Source: Methylosinus sporium (lineage in GTDB: Bacteria; Pseudomonadota; Alphaproteobacteria; Rhizobiales; Beijerinckiaceae). From it: a DNA stretch of 64,000 nt. The notes under the pieces are model-generated. The model saw nothing but the letters and a program-made list of their open reading frames with translations. It had not been told where the DNA came from and did not search any database. The DNA lies in the NCBI RefSeq assembly GCF_003113265.1, contig NZ_PUIV01000021.1, forward strand, positions 1 through 64,000, read 5' to 3'. A program made the position numbers and the translations under genes. Positions 39,520 through 49,053 of this stretch are shown piece by piece (the first letter of the stretch is position 1; every line of letters starts with the position of its first letter).

Positions 39520-40313
39520 CAGGCGTAGCCGATCGCGATCGCCGACACCAGCCGCCCATAATCCGGCTCCTTGCGATGCACGCTGCGGCGATAGCTGAAG
39601 CAGCGCGCCTCATCCGCATAAGTATCGATGCGCAAATTCTCGAAAGAAGCGACATTCGCCGCTTCGACGCGCCGCGTGATGAAAGCGGGCAGATCGAACA
39701 TGGAATGCCCATCGCGCGTCGAAGGCGTGAAGAACCGCGCGAAGGCCGCATCCTCGGCGAGGAAACGCTCGACGAACTCGCCGCCCACCTCGTAGCTGTC
39801 GCGGCCGATGGCCGGGCCGAGCGCGACATGAATATCGGCGCGATGCGCGCCGCGCGTCTCCATCAGAGCGATCGTCGCCTCGATCATGCCGGTGAGCGCG
39901 CCCTTCCATCCCGCATGGCAAGCGCCGATGACTCCAGCGCGCGCATCGGCGAAGAGCAGCATTCCACAATCGGCGCCGGTGACGCCGAGAGCCAGCCCTT
40001 CGACATCGGTGACGAGACCGTCGCAGCGCGGCCGCTCCGTCTCGACCCAAGGCTCGGCGACATAGAGCGCGTCGCGCGAATGAATCTGATAGGGCACGAG
40101 CAGACGATGCGCCTCAGCGCCGATGCGCCGCGCCATGCGCGCGCGATTCTCGGCGACACGCGCGGTTTCGTCATTAGAGCCGACGCCGCCGTTGAGCGAG
40201 GCGTAGACGCCCTCCGACACGCCGCCGGCGCGCGTGAAGAAAGCGTGGCGAACGCCCGGCAGAGCGAGATTGCCGGCACCGAGCGCGCCCGGCGCCTCCG
40301 TCGTCTCGGTCAT
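39516..40313 (-). CDS. pgeF: Peptidoglycan editing factor PgeF (YfiH, laccase-domain)
   Basis: The 265-residue protein is of the YfiH/PgeF family, formerly called polyphenol oxidase, which hydrolyses faulty L-Ser-containing peptidoglycan precursors. The metal/catalytic triad of the family is visible: His78 (YQIHSRD), Cys116 (GADCGML) and His133 (CHAGWKG). It is the last gene of an lgt-midA-pgeF unit; its start overlaps the midA stop by four bases. No signal peptide is seen, consistent with a cytoplasmic role. Confidence 0.92.
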   Translation of the reverse strand: MTETTEAPGALGAGNLALPGVRHAFFTRAGGVSEGVYASLNGGVGSNDETARVAENRARMARRIGAEAHRLLVPYQIHSRDALYVAEPWVETERPRCDGLVTDVEGLALGVTGADCGMLLFADARAGVIGACHAGWKGALTGMIEATIALMETRGAHRADIHVALGPAIGRDSYEVGGEFVERFLAEDAAFARFFTPSTRDGHSMFDLPAFITRRVEAANVASFENLRIDTYADEARCFSYRRSVHRKEPDYGRLVSAIAIGYAC

Positions 40314-41392
40314 TGAAAAAACCCTGGCAGAAGCGGCATGTCTGGATGCGTCACGGCGATGACCTTGAACAATTCGCCCATGTCGCGCTTGGGATCGCCG
40401 GCGCCGATGAGACGCGCGAGCGCAATGTCGATCTCGGCGCGCTGCTCTGTGGTCGCGCGCTTCTTCAGCGCCTCCGCGCGCTCGACGACGCCGAGCTGGC
40501 GCAGAAAGGCGCCCTGCGTCACCGGCCCTTGCACTTTCGCGCCGGCTGCGGCGGCGGCGCGCGCCAGCGACGCGAAATCGACATGGGTGGTGAGATCGGC
40601 CTCGCCCGGCGCCTCCAGCGGATCGACATAGGCGTGGCGCGACACCGCCTGCAATGTCTCACCCAGCGCGGTCTGCGTATAGCCATAGTCGATGACGAGC
40701 AGCGCCCCGCCCTGCGCGACGAGACGCGCGGCGATATCGCCCATGATGCGCGCGCCGATCGCGCCGATCTCTATGATCGAGCCCTCCTGCGCCGCGACGG
40801 TGAGGTCCGGCTCGACGCCCTCGCCGACCCCGAAGGCCAGCGCCCCGCTGTCGTCGAGGCCGACGAGACGCTCGCTCCACCCGCGCTCCGTCTGCACGAA
40901 ATGACGCACCGGCAGCGCGTCGAAAAACTCATTGGCGATGATGATCGCCGGCCCATCCGGCACGCGCGCGATATCCGCGCTCCAGGAAACCGAAGCCGGC
41001 GCATTGGCCAGCGTTTGCCGCTGCCGCGCCTCGAGCAGAGGACTCGTCTCGACGAGATGCACATCCAGCGCCGAGAGAAACTCCGGCGCGATGCGGGCGA
41101 CGCGCAGAGCGTCGCCCATCAGCGTGCCGCGGCCGGGGCCGAGCTCGACGAGGCGCAGCGGCGAAGGCGATTGCGCGGCGCGCCACGCCTCCTGCGCCCA
41201 GAGGCCGATGAGCTCGCCGAACATTTGGCTGATCTCCGGCGCGGTGATGAAATCGCCGCCCGCGCCGAAAGGATCGCGCGTCATGTAATAGCCCTTCGAC
41301 GGATGCGACAGGGCGAGCGTCATATAGGTTTCGAGCGTGATCGGCCCGTCCTGCGCGACGAGTTCGGCGATGTCTTGTCGCAATGCGCTCAT
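40310..41392 (-). CDS. SAM-dependent methyltransferase, MidA/NDUFAF7 family
   Basis: The 360-residue protein is of the COG1565 family, which in mitochondria (NDUFAF7/MidA) methylates an arginine of a respiratory complex I subunit. A class I SAM-binding motif is visible (LRLVELGPGRGTLMGDALR near residue 75), and the family opening LVAQDGPITLETYM is present. The gene overlaps lgt upstream and pgeF downstream by four bases each, so all three are cotranscribed. Substrate in bacteria is not settled; complex I assembly is an inference from the eukaryotic homologue. Confidence 0.9.
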   Translation of the reverse strand: MSALRQDIAELVAQDGPITLETYMTLALSHPSKGYYMTRDPFGAGGDFITAPEISQMFGELIGLWAQEAWRAAQSPSPLRLVELGPGRGTLMGDALRVARIAPEFLSALDVHLVETSPLLEARQRQTLANAPASVSWSADIARVPDGPAIIIANEFFDALPVRHFVQTERGWSERLVGLDDSGALAFGVGEGVEPDLTVAAQEGSIIEIGAIGARIMGDIAARLVAQGGALLVIDYGYTQTALGETLQAVSRHAYVDPLEAPGEADLTTHVDFASLARAAAAAGAKVQGPVTQGAFLRQLGVVERAEALKKRATTEQRAEIDIALARLIGAGDPKRDMGELFKVIAVTHPDMPLLPGFFQ

Positions 41393-42207
41393 GCTTCGAC
41401 TCTCTGCGGGCGCAAGGCATAGAGGATTAGTCCGACGCCGATCAGCACCATCGGCGCCGACAGCGCCATGCCCATTGTGAGGCCATTGTCCAACGCCTCC
41501 GAATGATCGGGCTCGCGGAAGAATTCGCTGACGATGCGCGCCACGCCATAGCCGACGCCGAAGAGACCCGTCGCGAGGCCAGGACGTTTCAGCGCGCCGC
41601 GCTGCACGGCGACGGCGAGCAGAATATAGAGCGCGACGCCCTCGAGCCCCGCCTCATAGAGCTGGCTCGGATGGCGCGGCGCATCGCCCGCGCCGGGAAA
41701 CACCATGGCCCAAGGAACGTCGCTCTCGCGGCCCCACATTTCCGGCTTGATGAAATTGGCGAGGCGGCCGAAGAAAATTCCGATCGGCGCGACGGCCGCG
41801 CAAATGTCGCTGATGGTGAGCGCGAAAATCTTCTCGCGCCAGGCGAAGAAGGTCATGGCGACGATCGCGCCGATGAGCCCGCCGTGAAAGGCCATGCCGC
41901 CTTTCCAGGTTTTCACGATCTCTTCTGGATGCTGGAAATAAAAATCGCGCTCATAGAAGAGCACATGGCCGAGCCTGCCGCCGATGATGACGCCGATCGC
42001 GACATAGACGAGCAGATCGTCGAGGCTCTCGCGCGAGGGATGCGCGACCTCGCCCCACAAATGCTCGCGCGAGACGAGGCGGCGCGCATAGAGCCAGCCG
42101 AGCGCGAGCCCGGCGATATAGGCGAGCGCATACCAGCGTATGGGCAGCGGTCCGAGCTCGACGAGAACGGGGTCGATCATCGGAAAGGGAAGCGCGAAGA
42201 TAGGCAT
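41389..42207 (-). CDS. lgt: Prolipoprotein diacylglyceryl transferase
   Basis: The 272-residue inner-membrane enzyme transfers diacylglycerol from phosphatidylglycerol to the lipobox cysteine of prelipoproteins. It has about seven hydrophobic segments. The Lgt signature region is clear: GRLANFIKPEMWGRESDVPW, with the essential Arg/Asn/Glu positions, followed by APRHPSQLYEAGLEG. The second signature, MAFHGGLIGA, has the conserved His. First gene of the lgt-midA-pgeF unit. The N terminus is as expected for the family, and length is normal. Confidence 0.95.
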   Translation of the reverse strand: MPIFALPFPMIDPVLVELGPLPIRWYALAYIAGLALGWLYARRLVSREHLWGEVAHPSRESLDDLLVYVAIGVIIGGRLGHVLFYERDFYFQHPEEIVKTWKGGMAFHGGLIGAIVAMTFFAWREKIFALTISDICAAVAPIGIFFGRLANFIKPEMWGRESDVPWAMVFPGAGDAPRHPSQLYEAGLEGVALYILLAVAVQRGALKRPGLATGLFGVGYGVARIVSEFFREPDHSEALDNGLTMGMALSAPMVLIGVGLILYALRPQRVEA

Positions 42208-42273
42208 GACGACTCGTGGTTGCAGCGAATGGCTGCGAGCTTAGCGCGCGACGGCGCGTCTGTCATGACCGCT

Positions 42274-43320
42274 TCATTTCGGCTCGAATGGCGCAGGGAG
42301 ACGAAAAGCGCCCTGACGCTCGAGCATCCAGCCCGGATATTCCTTCGCCAGCGCGCTCACCGCATCGAGCCGCTCCATATCTTGCGCATCGAGCTGCAGC
42401 TTTACCGCCGCGAGATTTTGCTCGAGCTGATCGATGCGCCTCGCGCCGATGATGACGCTGGTGACGAAGGGCTTGGCGAGCACATAGGCGAGCGCGACCT
42501 CGGCGACGCTCGCGCCATGCTTCGCGCCGATCTCGCGCATGGCGGCGACGCAGGCCCATGCGCGCTCCCGATCGACGGGCGGGAAATCGAAGGAGACGCG
42601 GCGTCCCTCGGCGCCCTCCGGCGCGCCCGGTCCATATTTGCCGGAGAGCAATCCGCCGGCGAGCGGCGACCACACCATGAGGCCGAGTTTTTCTTCTGTG
42701 AGCAGCGGGACGATCTCGCGCTCGAGATCGCGGCCGGCGATGGAATAATAGGCCTGCGCCGTCTCATAGCGCGCAAAGCCCAGCCGCTCCGAGACGCCGA
42801 GCGCCTTGGCGATGCGCCACGCCTGCCAATTGGAGAGGCCGATGTAACGCACCAACCCGCGCGAGACGAGATCGTCCAGCGCGCGCAATGTCTCCTCTAT
42901 CGGCGTCACGGCGTCATTGCCGTGGATCTGATAGAGATCGATGTGATCGGTCTGCAGGCGCTCGAGGCTCGCCTCGACGCTGTCCATTATGTGTCCGCGC
43001 GAGGCGCCGCGATCATTGGGGCCGGCGCCGGTCTCGCCATAGAATTTGGTGGCGATGACGACATCCTTGCGCTTCACGCCGAGATCGGCGAGCGCCTGCC
43101 CCACCATTTTCTCCGAGCGGCCGAAGGAATAGACATCGGCCGTATCGATGAAATTGACGCCCGCCGCGAAAGCGCGCTCGACGATGCGCGTCGCCGCCTG
43201 CTGATCGACATCGGCGATCGCGCCCCAGATTCCAGCGCCGCCCGCCTCGCCGAACGTCATCGCGCCGAGGCAGATTTCCGAGACGAAGAGGCCTGTGCGG
43301 CCGAGCTGATTGTAACGCAT
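42274..43320 (-). CDS. Aldo/keto reductase
   Basis: The 348-residue protein is an NADPH-dependent aldo/keto reductase of the YajO/YghZ type. Catalytic residues: Asp and Tyr in FIDTADVYSFGRSE, Lys in VVIATKFYG and His in LYQIHGND. The start MRYNQLGRTG at 43320 overlaps the stop of the FadB-like gene by one base (TGATG), so it is translated as part of the beta-oxidation unit. The open frame continues upstream into that gene but only as a shadow. Substrate is unknown; it may reduce an aldehyde or ketone intermediate. Confidence 0.92.
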   Translation of the reverse strand: MRYNQLGRTGLFVSEICLGAMTFGEAGGAGIWGAIADVDQQAATRIVERAFAAGVNFIDTADVYSFGRSEKMVGQALADLGVKRKDVVIATKFYGETGAGPNDRGASRGHIMDSVEASLERLQTDHIDLYQIHGNDAVTPIEETLRALDDLVSRGLVRYIGLSNWQAWRIAKALGVSERLGFARYETAQAYYSIAGRDLEREIVPLLTEEKLGLMVWSPLAGGLLSGKYGPGAPEGAEGRRVSFDFPPVDRERAWACVAAMREIGAKHGASVAEVALAYVLAKPFVTSVIIGARRIDQLEQNLAAVKLQLDAQDMERLDAVSALAKEYPGWMLERQGAFRLPAPFEPK

Positions 43321-45527
43321 CACGCCGCCTTCGCCTGCGCGCCATATTTGCCGTAGAAGCTCTCGCCCTTCTTCGCCATCTCGCGTAGCTCGGCGGGCGC
43401 TGCGAAGCGCTCGCCATATTTCTGCGTGAGCGTGTCGCAAATTGCGACGAAGGCCGCCGTTCCGAGACCGTCGATGTAAGACAAAGTGCCGCCGGTGAAA
43501 GGCGCGAAGCCGAAGCCGAGAATGGAGCCGACATCCGCCTCGCGCGGATCGGTGACGACGCCCTCGAACAAGACGCGCGCCGCCTCCACCGCCTGCACGA
43601 CGAGGAAACGCTGCTTCAGCTCCTCCACATCTATGGCGTCGGGATCGAGCTTCTTGTCGGCGAGCGCCGAGAGGCCCGGCCACAGGCTCTTCTTGCCGCT
43701 CGCCGGATAATCATAGAATCCCTTGCCGTTCTTGCGGCCGAGACGCCCTTCCTGCTCCACCATGAAATGCAGCACGCGCTCCTGCGTCGGATCGACGGCG
43801 GCTGCGCCGAGATCCTTCTTGGTCGCGAGATGGATTTTCCAGGCGAGATCGAGCGCGATCTCGTCATTGAGCGAGAGCGGGCCGACCGGCATTCCGGCCA
43901 TGCGCGCGGCGGTCTCGATCATCGCCGGCGGCACGCCTTCGGTGAGCATTATGTGCCCTTCGCGCACGAAATTCAGCACGCAGCGATTGGCGTAGAAGCC
44001 GCGCGAATCATTGACGACGATCGGCGTCTTCTTCAGCACGCGCACGAAATCGAGCGCCGTCGCCACGGCGCGGTCATTCGTTTTCTTGCCGCGGATCACT
44101 TCGACGAGCAGCATTTTCTCGACCGGCGAGAAGAAATGAATGCCGACGAAATTCTCGGGGCGAAGCGACGTCTCGGCCAGCGAGCTGATCGGCAGAGTGG
44201 AGGTGTTGGAGGCGAAGATCACATCGGGACCGACGACGGCCTGCGCCTTTTTCGTCACTTCCGCCTTCACGCCGCGCTCCTCGAACACGGCCTCGACGAT
44301 GAGATCGGCGCCGGCGAGCTTCTCATAATCGGGCGTCGCTGTGATGCGCGCGAGCAGCGCTTCCCTTTCGGCGGCGGTGGCGCGGCCGCGCGACACCTGG
44401 CCGGAGACGAGCTTGTCTATGACGGCCTTGCCCTTGTCGGCGCTCTCCTGATCGCGATCGATCAGCACCACCTCTATGCCGGCGAGCGCGCTGACATAGG
44501 CGACGCCAGCGCCCATGAAGCCGGCGCCGAGCACGCCGATCTTGGCGAATTTCGCCGGCGGAATCTCCTTCGGCCGATGCGCGCCCTTCTCCAGCTCATT
44601 CTTGGAGAGGAACAGCGAGCGGATCATCGCCGCGGCCTGCTTGGAGCGCAGAATATGCGCGAACCAGCGCGCCTCGACGCGCAAGCCGAGATCGAAGGGC
44701 AATTGCAGCCCCTCGAACACGCTGTGCAATATGGCCTTGGCGGCGGGATAATTGTCGAAGGTCTCGCGGCGATAAATGGCGTTGGCGGCGGGCCACACCA
44801 TCATGCCGCCCGGCGAGAACACACGGCCCGACGGCGGCTTGAAGCCTTCGACGTCCCAAGGCGCCTTGCCCTTGCCGCCATTGACGATCCATGCGCGCGC
44901 CCGCTCGACGATCTCGCCTTCCGGCGCGAGCTCGTGAACGAGTCCGGCGGCCTTGGCTTTCGCCGCCTTCAATTGCTCGCCCTTGAACAGCAATTGCAGC
45001 GCGTCGCCCGTCTGCATCAGCCGCGCGATACGCTGCGTGCCGCCGGCGCCGGGGAAGAGGCCGACCTTGATTTCCGGCAGGCCGACCTTGGTTTTGTCAG
45101 AGTCGGAGAGGACGCGATAATGGCAGGCGAGCGCGAGCTCGAAAGCGCCGCCGAGACAGGCGCCGTGAATGGCGATGGCGAAGGGTTTGCCATTGGTCTC
45201 GAGCTTGCGATAGAGCAGCGACAGTCTGCGCGCGCCTTCGAAGAACTGCTTCATCGCAGCCTCCTCGCCCTGCTCGCGCACGGCCTTGGCGTATTCCACC
45301 GCGCTCTTCTGCAGCATGGAGAGATCGGCGCCGCCAGAGAAAGCCGGCTTGCCCGAGGCGATCACGCAGCCCTTGATCTCAGGATTGCTCGCCACCTCGT
45401 CGATGACTTTTTCCAGCTCGTCCATCACCTCGAAGGTGATGACGTTCATCGAGCGGTCGGGGCTGTCCCAGGTGAGCAGAGCGACGCCGTCGGCGCCGGT
45501 CTCGAAACGGAAATTGACGAGGTTCAT
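43320..45527 (-). CDS. FadB/FadJ-type enoyl-CoA hydratase/3-hydroxyacyl-CoA dehydrogenase
   Basis: The 735-residue bifunctional enzyme does the hydration and NAD-dependent oxidation steps of beta-oxidation. The N-terminal crotonase part keeps the oxyanion segment (FSGGADLS) and both hydratase glutamates (GGAFELALA and VGLPEIKVG). The dehydrogenase part begins near residue 325 with the NAD motif GVLGAGFMGAGVAYVSALAG and contains the conserved HFFSPVEKM. Full length for the alpha subunit. It follows the thiolase gene by 25 bp and overlaps the aldo/keto reductase gene by one base. Confidence 0.94.
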   Translation of the reverse strand: MNLVNFRFETGADGVALLTWDSPDRSMNVITFEVMDELEKVIDEVASNPEIKGCVIASGKPAFSGGADLSMLQKSAVEYAKAVREQGEEAAMKQFFEGARRLSLLYRKLETNGKPFAIAIHGACLGGAFELALACHYRVLSDSDKTKVGLPEIKVGLFPGAGGTQRIARLMQTGDALQLLFKGEQLKAAKAKAAGLVHELAPEGEIVERARAWIVNGGKGKAPWDVEGFKPPSGRVFSPGGMMVWPAANAIYRRETFDNYPAAKAILHSVFEGLQLPFDLGLRVEARWFAHILRSKQAAAMIRSLFLSKNELEKGAHRPKEIPPAKFAKIGVLGAGFMGAGVAYVSALAGIEVVLIDRDQESADKGKAVIDKLVSGQVSRGRATAAEREALLARITATPDYEKLAGADLIVEAVFEERGVKAEVTKKAQAVVGPDVIFASNTSTLPISSLAETSLRPENFVGIHFFSPVEKMLLVEVIRGKKTNDRAVATALDFVRVLKKTPIVVNDSRGFYANRCVLNFVREGHIMLTEGVPPAMIETAARMAGMPVGPLSLNDEIALDLAWKIHLATKKDLGAAAVDPTQERVLHFMVEQEGRLGRKNGKGFYDYPASGKKSLWPGLSALADKKLDPDAIDVEELKQRFLVVQAVEAARVLFEGVVTDPREADVGSILGFGFAPFTGGTLSYIDGLGTAAFVAICDTLTQKYGERFAAPAELREMAKKGESFYGKYGAQAKAA

Positions 45528-45552
45528 CGGGTCGCTCCCGCAGGCTTGAAAT

Positions 45553-46761
45553 TCACACGCGCTCGATGATCGTCGCGGTTCCCATTCCCGCGCCGATGCA
45601 GAGCGTCACCAGCGCCGTGGACTTGCCGCTGCGCTCCAATTCGTCCAGCGCCGTGCCGACCAGCATCGCGCCCGTGGCGCCGAGCGGATGGCCGAGGGCG
45701 ATGGCGCCGCCATTCACATTCACCTTGGAATCGTCGAGGCCGAAAGCCTGCATGAATCGCAGCACCACGGCGGCGAAAGCCTCGTTCACCTCTATGAGGT
45801 CGATGTCGGAAAGGCTCATGCCGGCCTTGGCGAGCAGCTTCTTCGTCACATCGACAGGACCAGTCAGCATCAGCGCCGGCTCGGAGCCGATATTGGCGAA
45901 AGCGCGCACGCGGGCGCGGGGCTTCAGCCCGTGACGCTCGCCCGCTTCCTTCGAGCCGAGCAGAACCGCAGCGGCGCCGTCGACGATGCCGGAGGAATTG
46001 CCGGCGTGATGCACATGATTCAATTTCTCGACGTCGGGATGCGCCTGAATGGCCACAGCGTCGAAGCCCGCCTGCTCGGCGAAGAAAGCGAATGACGGCT
46101 TCAGCGCAGCGAGCGACTGCATATCGGTCGCGGGGCGCATATGCTCGTCGCGATCGAGAATGGTGAGGCCGTTGACGTCCTTCACCGGCACGATGGATTT
46201 CGAAAAGCGCTTCTCCTCCCAGGCGCGGCCGGCGCGCTGCTGCGACTGCACCGCATAAGCGTCGACGTCGTCGCGCGAGAATCCGTATTTCGTCGCGATG
46301 AGATCGGCGGAGACGCCCTGTGGCATGAAGTAGGAGGGAATGGCGATGGTGGGATCGACCGGCCAGGCGCCGCCGGAGGCGCCGATGCCGACGCGGCTCA
46401 TGCTCTCGACGCCGCCGCCGATGGTCAGCTCGTGCTGGCCGGACATGATCTGCGCCGCCGCAAAATTCACCGAGTCGAGACCCGAAGCGCAGAAGCGATT
46501 GATCTGCACGCCGGGGACCTCATAGCCATAGCCGGCAGCGATCGCCGCGGCGCGGGCGATGTCGCCGCCCGCCTCGCCGACCGGATCGACGCAGCCGAGG
46601 ATCACATCATCGACCGGCGCGCCGTCGAGATTGTTCCTCTCCTTCAGCGCGGAAAGAGCGGTGACGGCGAGGCCGAGGCTCGACACCTCATGCAGCGAGC
46701 CATCCGGCTTGCCGCGCCCGCGCGGCGTGCGCACGGCGTCGTAGATATAGGCTTCGGACAT
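45553..46761 (-). CDS. Acetyl-CoA C-acyltransferase (thiolase)
   Basis: The 402-residue thiolase cleaves 3-oxoacyl-CoA to acetyl-CoA and a shortened acyl-CoA (or condenses acetyl-CoA). The nucleophile Cys91 lies in NRFCASGLDS, the catalytic His in ALGHPLGATG and the second Cys in LCIGAGMGTA. The length is normal. It sits between the acyl-CoA dehydrogenase and FadB-like genes in order of the pathway, so a degradative (FadA-type) role is more likely than polyhydroxybutyrate synthesis. Confidence 0.94.
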   Translation of the reverse strand: MSEAYIYDAVRTPRGRGKPDGSLHEVSSLGLAVTALSALKERNNLDGAPVDDVILGCVDPVGEAGGDIARAAAIAAGYGYEVPGVQINRFCASGLDSVNFAAAQIMSGQHELTIGGGVESMSRVGIGASGGAWPVDPTIAIPSYFMPQGVSADLIATKYGFSRDDVDAYAVQSQQRAGRAWEEKRFSKSIVPVKDVNGLTILDRDEHMRPATDMQSLAALKPSFAFFAEQAGFDAVAIQAHPDVEKLNHVHHAGNSSGIVDGAAAVLLGSKEAGERHGLKPRARVRAFANIGSEPALMLTGPVDVTKKLLAKAGMSLSDIDLIEVNEAFAAVVLRFMQAFGLDDSKVNVNGGAIALGHPLGATGAMLVGTALDELERSGKSTALVTLCIGAGMGTATIIERV

Positions 46762-46851
46762 GAGGAACTCCGTTTTCTTCGGGAGCGCGCAGAATCGAAA
46801 ACCACTCCGAGGTCGAGGGTTGCTGTCAATCGACTCGTCGGCCTCCGCTCA

Positions 46852-48642
46852 TCAAAACATCTCCGCAGGCAGGCTCATCAGCGTATCGACGCCCGCCGTG
46901 ATGCGCGCCAGACGAAAGCCCGTCTCGGGCAGCATCTTCTCCATATAGAATTGGCCCGTCGTCAGCTTGGTGTCGAGCCAGGCTCCATCGCCGGGCGCCT
47001 CCTTTTTCTTGGCGAGCGCCGCGCGGGCGATGCGCGCCCATGTGTAGCCGAGCGCCACGCGGCCGAAGAGATGCATGTAATCATAAGATGCGCCGGCGCC
47101 ATTGTCGGGCTTGGCGAGCGCATTCTGCATCAGCCAGATCGTGGCCTTTTGCAAATCGCCGAGCGCGGCCTTCAGCGGCTCCACAAAGGGCTTCATCTCG
47201 TCGGAACTCTCATGGGCGATAAACTCGCTCACCTCGGCGAAATAGGCCATTGCGGCGCGGCCATTGTCCTTGGGCAATTTGCGGCCGACGAGATCGAGCG
47301 CCTGAATGCCATTGGCGCCCTCATAGATCATGGTGATGCGCGCGTCGCGCACGAATTGCCCGACGCCATTCTCGTCTATGTAGCCGTGCCCGCCCCATAT
47401 CTGCTGCGCCTTCACCGCGCTCTCGAAGCCGAGATCGGTGAGCACGCCCTTCAGCACCGGCGTCAGCAGCCCGAGACGATCCTCCGCCGCCTGACGCGCC
47501 TCGGCGTCCTCGGAACGATGCGCGATATCGCTGTCGAGCGCGGTGGCGAGAGCGAGGCCGCGCGCCGCCTCGTTGAAGGCTTTCATCTCCATGAGGCCGC
47601 GCCGAATATCCGGATGCACGATGATGGGATCGGCGCCGCCGCCGGCGTTCTTCGCGCCGGTGAGCGCGCGTCCTTGCAGGCGCTCCTTGGCGTAGGAGGC
47701 CGCATTCTGATAGGCGACCTCCGATTGCGCGAGACCCTGCACGGCGACGCCGAGCCGCGCCTCGTTCATCATCACGAACATCGCATTGAGGCCCCGATTG
47801 GGCTCGCCGACCAGAAAGCCCCTGGCGCCGTCATAATTCATCACGCATGTGGCGTTGCCGTGAATGCCCATCTTATGCTCGAGCGCGCCGCAGCGCACGG
47901 CGTTGCGCGCGCCGAGAGTCCCATCGGGATTCACCTCGTATTTCGGCACGATGAAGAGCGAGATTCCCTTCACCCCGGCCGGCGCGCCTTCGATGCGCGC
48001 GAGCACGAGATGAATGATGTTCTCGGAAAGATCATGCTCGCCGGCGGAGATGAAAATCTTCTGCCCGGTGACGGCGTAAGAGCCGTCCGCGCGCGGGCTC
48101 GCCTTGGTGGTGAGCAGGCCGAGATCGGTGCCGCATTGCGGCTCGGTGAGATTCATCGTGCCGGTCCAGCGGCCCGCCGCCATGGGCGGCGCGAAGAGGC
48201 GCTTCTGCTCCTCGCTGCCATGGCGCAGCAGCGCGGCGAGCGCGCCTTGCGTCAGGCCCGGATACATTGCGAAGGACATGTTGGCCGCCGAGGCGAACTC
48301 GTTCATCACCACGGCCAACGTATAGGGGAGGCCTTGTCCGTCATATTCGGGCGGAACCGCCAGCCCCACCCAGCCGCCGGCGACGAACTCCCGATAGGCC
48401 TCCTTGAAGCCGGCCGGCGTCGTCACCTCGCCGGAAGAGTCCAACCCACACCCTTCCGCATCGCCGCTGCGGTTCAAAGGCTGCAGCCGCTCCTCGCAGA
48501 TTTTCCCCGCCTCGCCGATGATCTGCGCCAGCACGTCCGGCGGAACATCGGAGAAGCCGGCGAGATTGCCGTAACGTTCGAGATGCAGAACGTCGTTCAG
48601 CAGAAATAAAGTGTCGTCCACGGGGGCTTTGTAGATCGGCAT
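46852..48642 (-). CDS. Acyl-CoA dehydrogenase, long form with C-terminal domain
   Basis: The 596-residue flavoprotein is of the extended acyl-CoA dehydrogenase type (about 600 residues, with an additional C-terminal helical domain), which includes bacterial FadE-like and DmdC enzymes. The FAD/substrate motif MNLTEPQCGTDLGLL, the KIFISAGEHD segment and the catalytic glutamate region ITMIYEGANGIQALDL are present. It performs the first oxidation of an acyl-CoA, passing electrons to ETF. It heads the unit acd-thiolase-FadB-aldo/keto reductase. Chain-length preference, or action on methylmercaptopropionyl-CoA, cannot be judged from sequence alone. Confidence 0.93.
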   Translation of the reverse strand: MPIYKAPVDDTLFLLNDVLHLERYGNLAGFSDVPPDVLAQIIGEAGKICEERLQPLNRSGDAEGCGLDSSGEVTTPAGFKEAYREFVAGGWVGLAVPPEYDGQGLPYTLAVVMNEFASAANMSFAMYPGLTQGALAALLRHGSEEQKRLFAPPMAAGRWTGTMNLTEPQCGTDLGLLTTKASPRADGSYAVTGQKIFISAGEHDLSENIIHLVLARIEGAPAGVKGISLFIVPKYEVNPDGTLGARNAVRCGALEHKMGIHGNATCVMNYDGARGFLVGEPNRGLNAMFVMMNEARLGVAVQGLAQSEVAYQNAASYAKERLQGRALTGAKNAGGGADPIIVHPDIRRGLMEMKAFNEAARGLALATALDSDIAHRSEDAEARQAAEDRLGLLTPVLKGVLTDLGFESAVKAQQIWGGHGYIDENGVGQFVRDARITMIYEGANGIQALDLVGRKLPKDNGRAAMAYFAEVSEFIAHESSDEMKPFVEPLKAALGDLQKATIWLMQNALAKPDNGAGASYDYMHLFGRVALGYTWARIARAALAKKKEAPGDGAWLDTKLTTGQFYMEKMLPETGFRLARITAGVDTLMSLPAEMF

Positions 48643-49053
48643 GAGCGGCTCTCCCTGCGCGGATCGTTTGTTTTCGCTAGGTATTCGCCCGAGATAGGCG
48701 GTTTCCCGGTCATCGGCCGACGGGAATGGGGACTATGCGCCTCCGTGGTTACGAAATCGCAACTCGGCCGAATTCGAACGCCGTCGGCCAAGCCCTTCAT
48801 TCCACGAATGAATCATGGTTCCGACGGCGCATTCTGCCCAGCAATAGGTAGAGAGCCGGACCCGCGTGCGCAATAGGCCGCGCGCCGGTCGGCTCCACGC
48901 AAGCGTTAACCCTTTATTTACCTTCTTCGAACGAAATTCCCCGGCGATGGCGTCCCCCGCCCTCACAGCGTTCCGGCGCGATTCGCGCCTCTCGAGTCGT
49001 CGCTCGTCCAGTTTTCCCCAGAGCCAACACGGGTCGAGCCCGCCGGATATCCG
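48643..49053. other. Divergent promoter region with nested palindrome
   Basis: This 411-bp gap separates the acyl-CoA dehydrogenase gene from the divergent PodJ-like gene and must hold both promoters. I find no gene. It contains a nested inverted repeat: outer arms CGCCGTCGG (48779-48787) and CCGACGGCG (48821-48829), with a perfect inner TTCATTC-CAC-GAATGAA (48796-48812). A GTTAACC/ATTTACC-containing AT-richer strip lies near 48905-48930, closer to the PodJ-like start. Confidence 0.6.
48779..48829. repeat. Nested palindrome upstream of PodJ-like gene
   Basis: Perfect 9-bp outer arms (48779-48787 and 48821-48829) enclose a perfect 7-bp inner palindrome with a 3-bp centre (48796-48812). It lies about 225 bp upstream of the PodJ-like start. 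Its symmetry could mark a double protein-binding site or a leader-RNA structure; I know no matching family. Confidence 0.6.

Noticed and set aside
43767-45569. 600-codon plus-strand frame opposite the FadB-like gene
   Set aside because: Shadow frame without family features; the minus strand shows intact crotonase and NAD-binding motifs.
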